The notes under the pieces were generated by a model that saw only the letters and a list, made by a program, of their open reading frames with translations, had not been told where the DNA came from and searched no databases. Positions 10,677-21,964 of a DNA stretch of 64,000 bases are shown here, piece by piece (position 1 is the first letter of the stretch; each line of letters starts with the position of its first letter). The DNA lies in NCBI GenBank assembly GCA_951640165.1, contig OX621237.1, forward strand, positions 186,001 to 250,000, given 5' to 3'. The position numbers and the translations under genes are program-made. Source of the DNA: Pseudoips prasinana (taxonomy: Eukaryota > Arthropoda > Insecta > Lepidoptera > Nolidae).

Positions 10677-11777
10677 ATGGCACAAACTTTTCTCTGGGTT
10701 GTTACTGAACTTTCCTAAATTAGATTTTGTTAGAGGTCTAAAACAATTTTTTTGTTTATTTATATTTATCTCATTTTCCATCATTACTATTTGGCATTAA
10801 TGGTCAGAGCGAACACCAGCCACCAAACACTTCTCAGAGACATCAAAGTTGGCAATTATGTTATCAATGCGGGTAGCAGATGTGGGTGTGACTCTCGTGG
10901 CCTCAAAGAACAAGCATTTAAGGTTAAAAGACCGAAATACACATAGAAATATGTTTATTTCAGGTGAATCTGCTAAAATGTTCAAATTAAAATCACCACA
11001 TACAAGGATTTTTTTTTTACTTTTAATTTTCCTAATAATGTCTTCTATTGTTGCTGTAAAGAGCTTTAGGTCGGATGCTGGTGCATAATGTAGGATAACA
11101 CAAAATCGACATCATAACATAAATCAAATTAATCAATTACATGGATATTTATTAATTTTATACTTTATTTATCAGGTAAGTGAGTACAGATAGATTTGAA
11201 TATGTTTGTGTATGCGAATGTGTATATATGGCACAAACTTTTCTCCTGGTTGTTACTGAACTTTCCTAAATTAGATTTGGTTAGAGGTCTAAAACTAATT
11301 TTTTGTTTATTTATATTTATCTCATTTTTCATCTTTACTATTTGGCATTTATGGTCAGAGCGAACCACCAAACACTTCTCAGAAACATCAAAGTTGGCAA
11401 TTATGTTATCAATGCAGGTAGCAGATATGGATGTGACTCTCGTGGCCTCAGAGAACAAACATTTAAGGTTAAAAGACCGAAATACAGAAAGAAATATGTT
11501 TATTTCAGGTGAATCTGCTAAAATGTTCAAATTAAAATCACCACATACAAGGATTTTTTGTTACTTTTAATTTTCCTAAGAATGTCTTCTATTGTTCCTG
11601 TAAAGAGCTTTAGGTCGGATGCTGGTGCACAATGTAGGATAACACAAAATCGACATCATATTATGAATCATATAAATCAATTACATGGATATTTATTAAT
11701 TTTATACTTCAGTTATCAGGTAAGTGAGTACAGATAGATTTGAATATGTTTGTGTATGCGAATGTGTATACTGGTGA
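10677..11777 (-). pseudogene. LINE family A endonuclease remnant, duplicated in tandem
   Basis: Two direct copies of about 551 bp (about 10677-11227 and 11228-11777) each encode the same C-terminal part of an apurinic-like endonuclease. Shared motifs are NILADSPEINIF, SFNLKCLF, EATRVT, CIDNII (RIDNII in the first copy) and SDH. The copies differ at scattered bases: the first has the AGVRSDH spacing, the second has a short deletion giving VVRSDH. Both also repeat the block AGGTAAGTGAGTACAGATAG. The motif GDFN lies just outside the longest open pieces. A single element would have one copy, so this is a secondary duplication. Confidence 0.75.
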
Positions 11778-11779
11778 AT

Positions 11780-14640
11780 ATGTATGTTAGTGTGTGTGTT
11801 TGTTAAACAGCAGTTAAAATTATGTTTTCGGTTTCGAGATATGTTAGATTTATTAGCCATTGTTTTATCTTAATCTTTGCTATCCTGGTTGGCATTTTTG
11901 TTATTTCTTTAAATTGGCGGCATAATACGTTGTATGTGTGCGGCAGGAGAAAGATAGGTAAGTATTTAATAAAACTTGTTTTAATGGACAGAATTGGTAC
12001 CCGAAATACCCTTCTTTTTAGGAGTTGGTTGTATTCTGAGGAGTTTATGGTTTTCTTATGCAGTTGTTTTCAAAACAATAATTTTTCGTACACTAAGTAC
12101 TTGGCTTTCTTTGTACAGTGCTTCAGTTAGATATCTGAAAGGCTTTTTCACCATTACCTTTAACACTGCCCTCTGTGCTCTTTCAAGTTCAATCATCTTC
12201 GTTTTAACAGCGCCTCCCCACGCCAAGATACAATAGTGCAATAAGGACTGAGTCAGGGTTTTGTATACCATCAAGAGTGTGCCTTTGCTAGCGATATCAC
12301 GTAAAGATTTCAATATGTAGATGGTTCTGCGGATTCTTCCTGACTGTGCATTCAGGTGCTTTTTAAAGGGTAGTTGTTCATCCAGTATGACTCCTAGGTA
12401 TTTAATACTGTCTGTTTGAGTAATAATGTTGCAGTTACAATGAGGATTGTTACTCTGCTTACAGGTATGAATAATGAGTGGCGGGAGTAATGCCGGTCTA
12501 GATGCTCGAGTTTTATAGAACGCGATGAGTTTTGGTTTTTTTTTGTAGTTAAGCGTCAGTAGGATTGGCTAAGCAAAAACGGTTACAGGTCCTCGGTTAC
12601 AGTAGACATGCCACTTTTTGCTGTGATAATAACTCTAGCTCATAACTTATCTTGAAATAATATAACAGTGTCATCAGCATAACAAATTACCTGGGCGTTC
12701 CGTAGTGGTAGCTCTAAGTGTCATTGATATAGATAGAGAAAAGTGTTGTGGCTAAATCGCTTCCTTGCGGAACACCTACGCTAATATCGGATGCATGGCT
12801 AATCTGAGGCCCAACTCTTACACACTGGCGACGTCTCGTGAGATAGCTCTGGAACCAGCCTAATGCCACTCCTCGGACTCCCTTTCCCTCGAGTTTTCGC
12901 ATGAGTATGGGAACAGACACGGTATCTAATGCTTTGGCAAGATCCAGAAAAATTCCAAAACTATATTCATTTCTGTCCAATGCAGTCGACACGCCTGTTA
13001 ACAAAACAACAGCGTTCTCTGTTGATTTTCCTGCCTTGAGACTGAACTGTTTTTCTGACAAATGGTTGTGATGATCGATAAATATTTATTAAGACGGTTA
13101 TTCACAACTTTTTCCAACAGCTTTGATAATATGCTGAGTAAAGAAATCGGTCTGTAGTTCTTGGGTAATCTTTTGTCACCGTCTTTGTCGATTGGAGTAA
13201 AAACAGCTAATTTTCAACGGTCGGGAAAAAGACCTGTGGCTAGTCTTAGATTGAAAATGTCCGTTAATGACTCGAGTATTATGTTTTTTACATACGTAAT
13301 AAATATAGGTGTGTATCCATCAAACCCGGGTGCACTATCATCTTTTAGGTTGTCTATTAGTCTGCTAACCTCGGTCAGTTGGTCTCAAGAACAGTGATTC
13401 GGCTGGGGGTTTATTTGTCCTGTACTCAGAAGCTAGTAATTTTTCTGATATGTTCAGTCTATGAAGAATTTTGTTAGTTGCCTACCAACTTCTGAGAAAT
13501 AGTCACTAGTTTGGTTTAGTGATGCAATGGGATCTGTGTGATTTGTGGTTAGTTTCGTAGCATCCGATTTTTGTATTACCTATGTTACATATTCCTGTAA
13601 TGGTTTTCCAAAGTTTTTTTTTGATTATTCTTATTATTTATAATTTGCTGGTTCTCATAACTGCTTTTGAGTCTTTGTTGCAGTGTGTAAAGAAAGTTAC
13701 GATATCTTTTGTAAATAGTTTGGGCTATGGGGTCATTTGGGGTTTTCTTTGCTTTTAAATACAGAAGGTCTCTATTTATTTGACATATCATTAGTCCCAG
13801 AGTTATTCAACGCTTAATGGTGAACTGTGAACCATTAACTGTAGCGTACTTTGTGTTTTCCTGGATAGCACTATCTAAAATTCTTATAAATTTTGTAGCT
13901 ACTGCGTTTACATCGTTCGTATCTTTGATACAATTCCAATCAACCGTGAGAAGGAGTTTTCGAACTGCGGGGAGATCTATCTTGAGCTTACATCTCGCTT
14001 TGGGTGTTGGTTTTACATGCATTATGCAGCATTTATTCCCAGCAAACAAATTGCACGATCTGTTAGACTGGCATGACATACTATTCTAATTGATGAAGGC
14101 ATTCCTTTAACAAACATGTGATCGGACAAGAGGAACCTCTTGTTGGTATCGATATTACCTGGCCAGCAAACATAGATATTCAGCACATTGGTCGGTTATC
14201 GTATCAGAACAAATGTCAATGTTGATGTCTCCTACGATTGCAACATGCCCATTAGTTATAGAGGTGAGAGTGGTATCCAGAAAAGAAAGAAAAGTGTTTA
14301 AATTTCTGAACGATGGGATCCGTATATTCCCAATATACAGATTTTATCATTAATATTTAGTTTAAGGCAGTTGCATTCGTTGCAAAGTAATTCATCGCAC
14401 GCAACAGTCCAAGATTCCTTAATATAGATTGTAACTCCGCCACATTTGTTAAAGTTGTTCTTAGTATAATAAGAATTTTGTTAAGCAAGCATTCTGAAAG
14501 AATTATCGCATCAGGAATAACTTTTATTCTACTTAATGTTACGAGAAAACTATCAAAGTTACATTTGAGACTTCTGATATTAAGAGCAATAATTTTAAAG
14601 CTGGCGTTATGGGGTAACACGTCGTGACATGATTCCAGAC
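11780..14640 (-). mobile_element. Degraded LINE (family B), endonuclease to RT C-terminus
   Basis: Minus-strand remnant in several frames. The endonuclease N-terminus is at 14620-14357 (IIALNIRSLKCNFDSFL; the E of the catalytic block reads LSECLL). The EN-RT linker is at 14079-13585. RT pieces run from about 13160 (PISLL...LLEKVVNNRL) through 13061-12714 (FLDLAKALDTV, SVGVPQGSDLATTLFSIYIND). The C-terminal part is at 12430-12056 (IKYLGVILDEQLPFKKH, LLHYCILAWGGA). Stops and frame changes throughout mean it is dead. In one catalytic block the usual F-D-x-V is changed to LDTVS. No target duplication found. Confidence 0.7.
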
Positions 14641-15365
14641 TCTCAAGAGAATGACACTAAATTGTAAGGGTTTTATCTATTTCTTTGTCTAACTCAATCA
14701 TTAGAAAAAAAATGTAAATTGTGCAAATATGCAATAGCATTGGGGATTTAAAGTGATTGGAAAGCAGTCAATTTTGTGGACAAATCTTAAGGTGTTGGGT
14801 TTATGTGATTTGTTTTTAGACGACGTGTTGTGAATTGTGATGAGCCGCTGTACCACGCGGTGCAATGGCGGGGGTAGAGAATGCACACCATTTGCGTCCG
14901 CGTCTTTGACGGCTGTGTACGTTTCCGGAGACCACGTTTTTATTATTCCAACATGGACTAATAATTAACAACCTTTGTTCAAATACTGAAAGTGTATGGG
15001 GCAGCAGGAGTTGCCGAGGAGTTCTTTGTCGTGCCACGCACGCCGTGGCCTGCCATGGCAAAGTGCCGGAATGCCGCGGTATGTAAGCGGCTAGTGTGCG
15101 CTGACTCACGGCAAAATCGCTTGCCATGCCGTCCCGGTCTGCGTCCGCCTTGAGCCTACTTATTCTCATCTTTTTCGCATTTCGACTACGCATCGAAAGG
15201 TTCTTTAGAAATGACCTAAAATCTATATATTTACGAATTTTATACACGTCCACCCCGAATCATAAAACGTCTAGGACGGTAGACTCTTATCGGCCAGTCT
15301 TAGTCACCCGGGCATCACGATTCCCTTCAGTCGACACTATCGAGGGACGGTCGTTTTATGTGCAG
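14641..15365 (+). other. Sequence upstream of the first visible Stam exon, no exon recognised
   Basis: This is mixed-composition sequence between a LINE remnant and the Stam splice acceptor. I looked for the expected first Stam exon (a start Met followed by an FD-rich N-terminal VHS helix) and did not find it here. Open frames at 14816-15253 and 15126-15413 have no recognisable features. It is best read as the 3' part of an intron. Confidence 0.45.
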
Positions 15366-16640
15366 AGCGAGCGACGAGCGAGAACAACACGAGCGAGGAG
15401 TGGGGCGTCATAATGGAGATATGCGACCGCGCCGGCGCGTCGCCGCAGAGCGCCAAGGACTGCCTGCGGGCCGTGCTGCGGCGCCTGGCGCACCCCGACC
15501 CGCACGTGCAGGTGCACGCCGCCACGCTGCTGGACGCGTGCGTCAACAACTGCGGCCGCGCCTTCCACCTCGAGGTGGCGTCGCGCGACTTCGAGGCCGA
15601 GTTCCGGCGCCTGCTGGCGCGCGCGCAGCCCGCCGTGGCGCAGCGCCTGCGCGCGCTGCTGCGCAAGTGGGCCGAGGGCGACTTCCGCAGCGACCCGCAG
15701 CTCGACCTCATCCCCTCGCTGCACGCCAAGCTGCGCGACGCCGACGCGCGGCCCGACGCGCGGCCCGACGCGCGGCCCGACGCGCCGCGCGCCGACCCCG
15801 CCGCGCGCGAGCAGGAGGAGCTGGCGCGCGCCATCGCCCTGTCGCTGCGCGACGCGCCGGCCGCCGCGCCCGCCTCGGCGCTGTACCCGCGCGTGGACGC
15901 GCCCGCGCCCGCGCCCGCGCCCGCCCCCGCGCCCGCGCCGGCGCGCAAGGTCCGCGCGCTCTATGACTTCGAGGCCGCCGAGGACAACGAGCTCACGTTT
16001 CTCGCAGGAGAAATAGGTACGTAATCGTTATCTATATATAAGGTGGGAGGAACGGCATGACGAAAACCTATACTCGATTTTTTAAGTAATTTCGTACCCA
16101 CCAAACGTCCTTTAGCATTTATAAAAGAGAGATCGGTCGGATCGTCGGATATGAGTTTACCAGAATTTACTATCGATCGTCGGGATACCGAAGTAACGAA
16201 CGTCCTCCTCGCGCAGTTCACGTGACGGATTCGAGCGATCCCAACTGGTGGAAGGGGTACAACGAGCGCGGCGAGGGTCTGTTCCCCGCCAACTTCGTGA
16301 CGGGGGAGCTGGAGGCGCAGCGGGAGTCGCCGCGGCCGGGCCCCGCGCGGGCGGCCGAGCCCGAGCCCGCGCCCGCCAGCATCGACGAGGCCACCATGGA
16401 CGCCGCGCTGGCGCTGCTGCACGAGGCCGACCCGGCGGCGGCGGGCGCGGCGGACGCGGAGGCGGCGCTGGCGCGGCTGGAGGCGCGGGCGCACGCTATG
16501 GGCGCGCTGGTGGACGCGGCGCTGGAGCGCGCCGACCGGCGCCACGCGCGCCTCACGCAGCTCAGCGCCGAGCTGGTGGACGCGCTCAACCTGTACCACT
16601 CGCTCATGCGCGACCCGCTCAAGGCGTACGCGCCGCCCAG
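15366..16640 (+). CDS. Stam: Stam (signal transducing adaptor molecule), two internal exons, partial
   Basis: Stam pairs with Hrs/Hgs in ESCRT-0 on endosomes and sorts ubiquitylated receptors. Exon A (15366-16016) starts after a TTTTATGTGCAG acceptor and encodes most of the VHS domain (ERATSENNTSEEWGVIMEIC onward, with LLDACVNNCG, FHLEV and DPQLDLIPSL). A UIM follows at about 15808-15852 (EELARAIALSLRD), then the first half of the SH3 domain (ALYDFEAAEDNELTF). A GTACGT donor follows. The intron is 16017-16216. Exon B (16217-16640) begins after CTCGCGCAG, completes SH3 (DPNWWKGYN, GLFPANFV) and encodes the GAT-like helical region (ELVDALNLYHSLMRDP). Splice phases agree: both ends of the 200-bp intron are phase 1. 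The first exon is not in view. GC content is very high against the AT-rich surroundings. The linker holds DARP and AP dipeptide-type repeats. Domain order and length match STAM rather than Hrs, which has a FYVE domain and no SH3. Confidence 0.93.
16017..16216 (+). other. Stam intron splitting the SH3 domain
   Basis: A 200-base intron with donor GTACGT and acceptor CTCGCGCAG, phase 1. It interrupts the SH3 domain between AGEI and VTDSSD. Read across it, the SH3 domain is continuous. Confidence 0.9.
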
Positions 16641-19032
16641 GTATGTGCCGGGCTACTCATAGCGCCGAGCTGGTGGACGCGCTCAACCTGTACCACTCGC
16701 TCATGCGCGACCCGCTCAAGGCGTACGCGCCGCCCAGGTATGTGCCGGGCTACTCATAGCGCCGAGCTGGTGGACGCGCTCAACCTGTACCACTCGCTCA
16801 TGCGCGACCCGCTCAAGGCGTACGCGCCGCCCAGGTATGTGCCGGGCTACTCATAGCGCCGAGCTGGTGGACGCGCTCAACCTGTACCACTCGCTCATGC
16901 GCGACCCGCTCAAGGCGTACGCGCCGCCCAGGTATGTGCCGGGCTACTCATAGCGCCGAGCTGGTGGACGCGCTCAACCTGTACCACTCGCTCATGCGCG
17001 ACCCGCTCAAGGCGTACGCGCCGCCCAGGTATGTGCCGGGCTACTCATAGCGCCGAGCTGGTGGACGCGCTCAACCTGTACCACTCGCTCATGCGCGACC
17101 CGCTCAAGGCGTACGCGCCGCCCAGGTATGTGCCGGGCTACTCATAGCGCCGAGCTGGTGGACGCGCTCAACCTGTACCACTCGCTCATGCGCGACCCGC
17201 TCAAGGCGTACGCGCCGCCCAGGTATGTGCCGGGCTACTCATAGCGCCGAGCTGGTGGACGCGCTCAACCTGTACCACTCGCTCATGCGCGACCCGCTCA
17301 AGGCGTACGCGCCGCCCAGGTATGTGCCGGGCTACTCATAGCGCCGAGCTGGTGGACGCGCTCAACCTGTACCACTCGCTCATGCGCGACCCGCTCAAGG
17401 CGTACGCGCCGCCCAGGTATGTGCCGGGCTACTCATAGCGCCGAGCTGGTGGACGCGCTCAACCTGTACCACTCGCTCATGCGCGACCCGCTCAAGGCGT
17501 ACGCGCCGCCCAGGTATGTGCCGGGCTACTCATAGCGCCGAGCTGGTGGACGCGCTCAACCTGTACCACTCGCTCATGCGCGACCCGCTCAAGGCGTACG
17601 CGCCGCCCAGGTATGTGCCGGGCTACTCATAGCGCCGAGCTGGTGGACGCGCTCAACCTGTACCACTCGCTCATGCGCGACCCGCTCAAGGCGTACGCGC
17701 CGCCCAGGTATGTGCCGGGCTACTCATAGCGCCGAGCTGGTGGACGCGCTCAACCTGTACCACTCGCTCATGCGCGACCCGCTCAAGGCGTACGCGCCGC
17801 CCAGGTATGTGCCGGGCTACTCATAGCGCCGAGCTGGTGGACGCGCTCAACCTGTACCACTCGCTCATGCGCGACCCGCTCAAGGCGTACGCGCCGCCCA
17901 GGTATGTGCCGGGCTACTCATAGCGCCGAGCTGGTGGACGCGCTCAACCTGTACCACTCGCTCATGCGCGACCCGCTCAAGGCGTACGCGCCGCCCAGGT
18001 ATGTGCCGGGCTACTCATAGCGCCGAGCTGGTGGACGCGCTCAACCTGTACCACTCGCTCATGCGCGACCCGCTCAAGGCGTACGCGCCGCCCAGGTATG
18101 TGCCGGGCTACTCATAGCGCCGAGCTGGTGGACGCGCTCAACCTGTACCACTCGCTCATGCGCGACCCGCTCAAGGCGTACGCGCCGCCCAGGTATGTGC
18201 CGGGCTACTCATAGCGCCGAGCTGGTGGACGCGCTCAACCTGTACCACTCGCTCATGCGCGACCCGCTCAAGGCGTACGCGCCGCCCAGGTATGTGCCGG
18301 GCTACTCATAGCGCCGAGCTGGTGGACGCGCTCAACCTGTACCACTCGCTCATGCGCGACCCGCTCAAGGCGTACGCGCCGCCCAGGTATGTGCCGGGCT
18401 ACTCATAGCGCCGAGCTGGTGGACGCGCTCAACCTGTACCACTCGCTCATGCGCGACCCGCTCAAGGCGTACGCGCCGCCCAGGTATGTGCCGGGCTACT
18501 CATAGCGCCGAGCTGGTGGACGCGCTCAACCTGTACCACTCGCTCATGCGCGACCCGCTCAAGGCGTACGCGCCGCCCAGGTATGTGCCGGGCTACTCAT
18601 AGCGCCGAGCTGGTGGACGCGCTCAACCTGTACCACTCGCTCATGCGCGACCCGCTCAAGGCGTACGCGCCGCCCAGGTATGTGCCGGGCTACTCATAGC
18701 GCCGAGCTGGTGGACGCGCTCAACCTGTACCACTCGCTCATGCGCGACCCGCTCAAGGCGTACGCGCCGCCCAGGTATGTGCCGGGCTACTCATAGCGCC
18801 GAGCTGGTGGACGCGCTCAACCTGTACCACTCGCTCATGCGCGACCCGCTCAAGGCGTACGCGCCGCCCAGGTATGTGCCGGGCTACTCATAGCGCCGAG
18901 CTGGTGGACGCGCTCAACCTGTACCACTCGCTCATGCGCGACCCGCTCAAGGCGTACGCGCCGCCCAGGTATGTGCCGGGCTACTCATAGCGCCGAGCTG
19001 GTGGACGCGCTCAACCTGTACCAGTCACTCAA
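16564..19032 (+). repeat. 97-bp tandem array of Stam exon end plus splice donor, 25 full units
   Basis: The unit begins at AGCGCCGAGCTGG. It holds the last 77 bases of exon B and then 20 bases of intron starting GTATGT and ending CTACTCAT. Starts at 16564, 16661, 16758, 16855 and on to 18989 keep an exact 97-base period (25 periods), followed by a partial, diverged 26th unit to about 19032. I saw no base differences between complete units. Each unit after the first contains a 75-base block bounded by TCATAG and GTATGT, so it looks like a phase-2 exon of 25 codons separated by 22-base pseudo-introns. Read without splicing, the first unit stops at TAG 16660-16662. Identity of all units suggests a recent expansion or an assembly effect. 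Confidence 0.95.
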
Positions 19033-19164
19033 GAGGCGGCGCGGACGGACTAATATGGGCGCCGCCCATATTAGTCCGCCCGTATTAGTGTGTGTGGGGT
19101 CGGGTCCGACTCTGTCCTCGTAGAGTATATACTGTATTTATTTTATTTGTTGAAAACGAATAAA
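18991..19164 (+). other. Possible terminal Stam exon with poly(A) signal
   Basis: The diverged last unit begins after CTACTCATAG (AG at 18989-18990). Joining any array donor (phase 2) to 18991 keeps frame and reads through the last part of the helix (ALNLYQSLKRRRGRTN) to a TAG at 19121-19123. An AATAAA follows at 19159-19164. This would give a short, basic, atypical C-terminus in place of the usual STAM tail. It could equally be intron sequence, with the true 3' exons far downstream. The frame agreement and poly(A) signal are seen; use as an exon is inference. Confidence 0.4.
19046..19078. repeat. Perfect 16-bp inverted repeat with 1-base loop
   Basis: CGGACTAATATGGGCG (19046-19061) and its exact reverse complement (19063-19078) are separated by a single C. 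The hairpin lies just after the Stam array and within the possible terminal exon. A third partial copy, CCGTATTAGTG, follows. Confidence 0.85.
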
Positions 19165-19189
19165 AGAAATACAGTGTAGGTGACCGCTA

Positions 19190-19500
19190 AGCGTTTCGAT
19201 CACTCGAGGTCCTATTTATTTTTGCAAAGCCTTGTAGCCTCGAGCCGTGATAGTTCTGTCTGTAATGCTTGAGTTTCCGCTTCGGATGAAATCGATATAT
19301 ATATTTTCATATCATAGCAGAGCAAGCGAGTAGAGCGAAAGCATTGGCCGATGTCGTTCACAAAGATTACAAAGAGTAACGGACCCAACAGTCACCCTTG
19401 TGGTGCAACGCTGGGCACATTTCCCAGCTTGATAAATAATTATTCAAGGCTACCGGTTGAGATCTATTGGAAATATACGATAAGAGCTCAACAGATCATC
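19190..19500 (-). pseudogene. LINE reverse transcriptase fragment
   Basis: On the minus strand the motif run KLGNVPSVAPQG, a stop, then LLGPLLFVIFVNDIGQCF is readable near 19320-19430, followed by remnants of the RT active-site region with the YADD damaged (LLCYDMKIY). It is a short dead RT fragment lying immediately after the Stam poly(A) signal. Confidence 0.65.
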
Positions 19501-19544
19501 TCTAATAATAATAATAATAAGTACTTATAAATGTCTAGGTTCTA

Positions 19545-19950
19545 AGTAATCCCAAGCAATAAACCGAAAAGAAACAAAAGCAGAATTAATTAAAACACCG
19601 TCTACAGACTATTTTAAAAACACATGTAAACTCTAAGAACACAATAAAAGCTATCAACAATTTTGCTATACCCATACTCACATATTCTTTTGGTATTATT
19701 AATTGGTCACAGACCGATTTAATAAAACTACAACGAACAAGTAATACCCTAATGACTAAAAACCGGAAACATCATCCCAAATCGTCGATAGAAAGACTTG
19801 TGCTACCACGCCACAAAGGCGGACGAGGTTTAATTCATATAAAAACCTTACACAACAAGCAGATTACTACACTCAGGAACTATTTCCATACAAAATCAGC
19901 ACATTCATCCCTCTATAATCAAACATCAGCATTAGATATTAAACTCACCC
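19545..19950 (+). pseudogene. LINE C-terminal fragment (basic MTKNRKHHPKS type)
   Basis: The plus-strand frame encodes INNFAIPILTYSFGIINWS, then MTKNRKHHPKSSIERLVLPR and KGGRGLIHIKTLHNKQI. This C-terminal region occurs after the RT in several insect LINE families. It is preceded by a TAA microsatellite near 19506-19520. The fragment is cut on the right, where a different LINE begins near 19960. Confidence 0.6.
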
Positions 19951-19959
19951 CACTCAACC

Positions 19960-21960
19960 TTTGCAACACACAAAACAAATTAACGATAATCAAATTCATG
20001 AATCACATATTAAGGAGGTAGAAACTGAAACTGGATTAATTACAAGCCCCACAGATACTGCAAATTATGTAAATAACTATTATATCAACTTGACTAACAA
20101 CGTTTTTGACATTAACGGTAATAATTATGACATTGATTTTATTGATTCAAGTACATTTTTAATGCCCACCGATGATGGCGAAATTAAAAATTAATAAATT
20201 CACTTAAGGACACAAATTCAAAAGGTTATGATCAAATACCTACGAAAAATATAAAATTCATAGGCCCTATCATTACTCCGGTACTAGTACATCTAATAGA
20301 CTTATCATTATTCACGGGAGTATTTCCTGAGAAACTGAAAATGACAGTTATCAAACCGATACATAAAAATGGTAACAAGAAACTTGTTGATAATTACAGA
20401 CCAATAGCCCTATTACCTATTTTAGTGAAAATTTATGAAAGGATCATGCACACGCGTCTAACAAATTTTATCGATAAGTTCCAAATTTTTGAACATGACC
20501 ATCATGGATTCTAAAAAAGAAAATCGACAACCATAGCGGTATTCAATTTAATTAACCTAGTTACTAATAATATTGACCAGAGTATTCCCACAACAGTTGT
20601 ATTTTTTACATGTCAAAGGCTTTTAACTTTGTATCGCATGAGCTACTACTAAAATAACGCATAACGGAATACGCGGTACAGCGAATACATTGTTAAAAAG
20701 CTACCTTGCAAACAGACCGCAATTTGTAGAAGTAACTGTAGACAAACCAAACCAAAACGGTGACCTGTCATTTAAATCGTAATTGGGTTACAGCGGTAGG
20801 CGTTCCACAGGGCAGTATTCTAGGCCCCCTACTCTTTCTGATATATATCAATGACTTAACAGAAGTAACTGACCATCCCTGCATACTCTTTGCAGACGAT
20901 GTTTCCGTAATTAACCCTAAAAATAAAGAAGACTATAATATGGAAATAACTAATACTATATGCAAAATAATAACTTGGATGGAAAAGAATAACATTAAAC
21001 CTAATACAAATAAAACCAAATACGTACAATTTTGTAACAAAAATTGGAATAAAATATATTTAAACATCATCTATAAGAATAAAGAAATACAACTATCAGA
21101 TAGCATGCGTTTTCTGGGGATAGTTTTAGATGAGAGGTGTTCTTGAGTTTATCATATTGATAGGATATGTGGTAAACTCAGTACGTTTGCTTATGCTCTA
21201 TGGCGTATATCTAACCTGATTAGTAGACAAGCCACATTACAGGCTTATCATGCATATGCTGGTTCAATACTGTGTTATGGTATATTGGTATGGAGAAACT
21301 CTGTGCATATCGAAAGAGTTTTCATCGCACAAAAGAGGTGCATACGTGCGATTTGTAATGTAGACCCACTTACATCCTGTAAACCACTGTTCAGGAAGCT
21401 TAGAATACTCACATTAACTGGTATTTATATTGAGGAAACATGTAAATTTACCAAATCTCACTCGGACATGTTTGAAAATCTGGGAGACAAATGTAAGTAG
21501 AAAACTAGATATCCTAAGAAATTAATTATTCCTAGAATGAGAACGGAACTATATAGACGAAGCTGATATCCAATGTGTGTTCGGATTAATAACAAGCTTC
21601 CTCACCAAATTAAGGTTCTTCCAATGGGTCGATTCAAAAAACTTTACACAATTGGTTAATTGAGAATTGTCTACACAAATTTGCATGTCATTATTATATG
21701 ATTAGATATGTTAAGCTACTATTGTGCTACTAATGTAAGACCTTTTAAAACCATATTTACTTGCAAATTAATCTTTGACTTTGACGTACAATATCCACTT
21801 AATACAAAAAGCTACGATTCTAAACACTTGCCGTATTACAAGAAAATTTTATACTTCGTCCACAATTTCATCAGGTTTCTTTACGTAGCTTGGCGTGCTT
21901 GGCTACGGCCCGTATTTCAAGTAAACTTACCCTCTAAAAAGGGAGAATAAATTAATAATA
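19960..21960 (+). pseudogene. Degraded Jockey-group LINE (family C), RT region
   Basis: Plus-strand non-LTR RT broken by stops and shifts. Order: an EN-RT linker (19961-20194), an RT start with IKPIHKNGNKKLVDNYRPIALLP (about 20345-20420), HDHHGF followed by a stop, then 20760-21146 with VGVPQGSILGPLLFLIYINDL and FADD at 20889-20900. A C-terminal piece with WRNSVHIERVFIAQKRCIRAICNV is at 21285-21500, and a final tail continues to about 21660. The 3' region ends near GGAGAATAAATTAATAATAATAATAAG. It is closely related to the LINE at 62968-64000, which shares the same C-terminal motifs. The endonuclease is absent (5' truncated). Confidence 0.78.
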
Positions 21961-21964
21961 ATAA

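Larger units (their letters stand above)
7955..11777 (-). mobile_element. Degraded Jockey-group LINE (family A), 5' truncated
   Basis: This minus-strand non-LTR retrotransposon comprises a 3' UTR (7955-8601), RT and C-terminal coding remnants (8602 to about 10560) and an endonuclease remnant that is present twice in direct repeat (about 10677-11777). The same 3' UTR recurs at 34072-34770 plus 40641-40740, and at 46988-47740, showing that this family is repeated in the neighbourhood. The N-terminal half of the endonuclease and any ORF1 are absent. Confidence 0.8.

Noticed and set aside
15337..15966. Long open frames on both strands across the Stam exon
   Set aside because: High GC removes stop codons in all frames. 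Only the frame with VHS, UIM and SH3 motifs is real.
16248..16856. Frame-shifted open reading through the first array units
   Set aside because: Glycine/alanine/arginine-rich shadow frame of Stam exon B; no motif.
16564..19032. CRISPR-like array
   Set aside because: Units are contiguous with no unique spacers, and they contain exon sequence of a eukaryotic gene.
19506..19520. TAA microsatellite as a feature of interest
   Set aside because: Short simple repeat of the kind left at LINE 3' tails.
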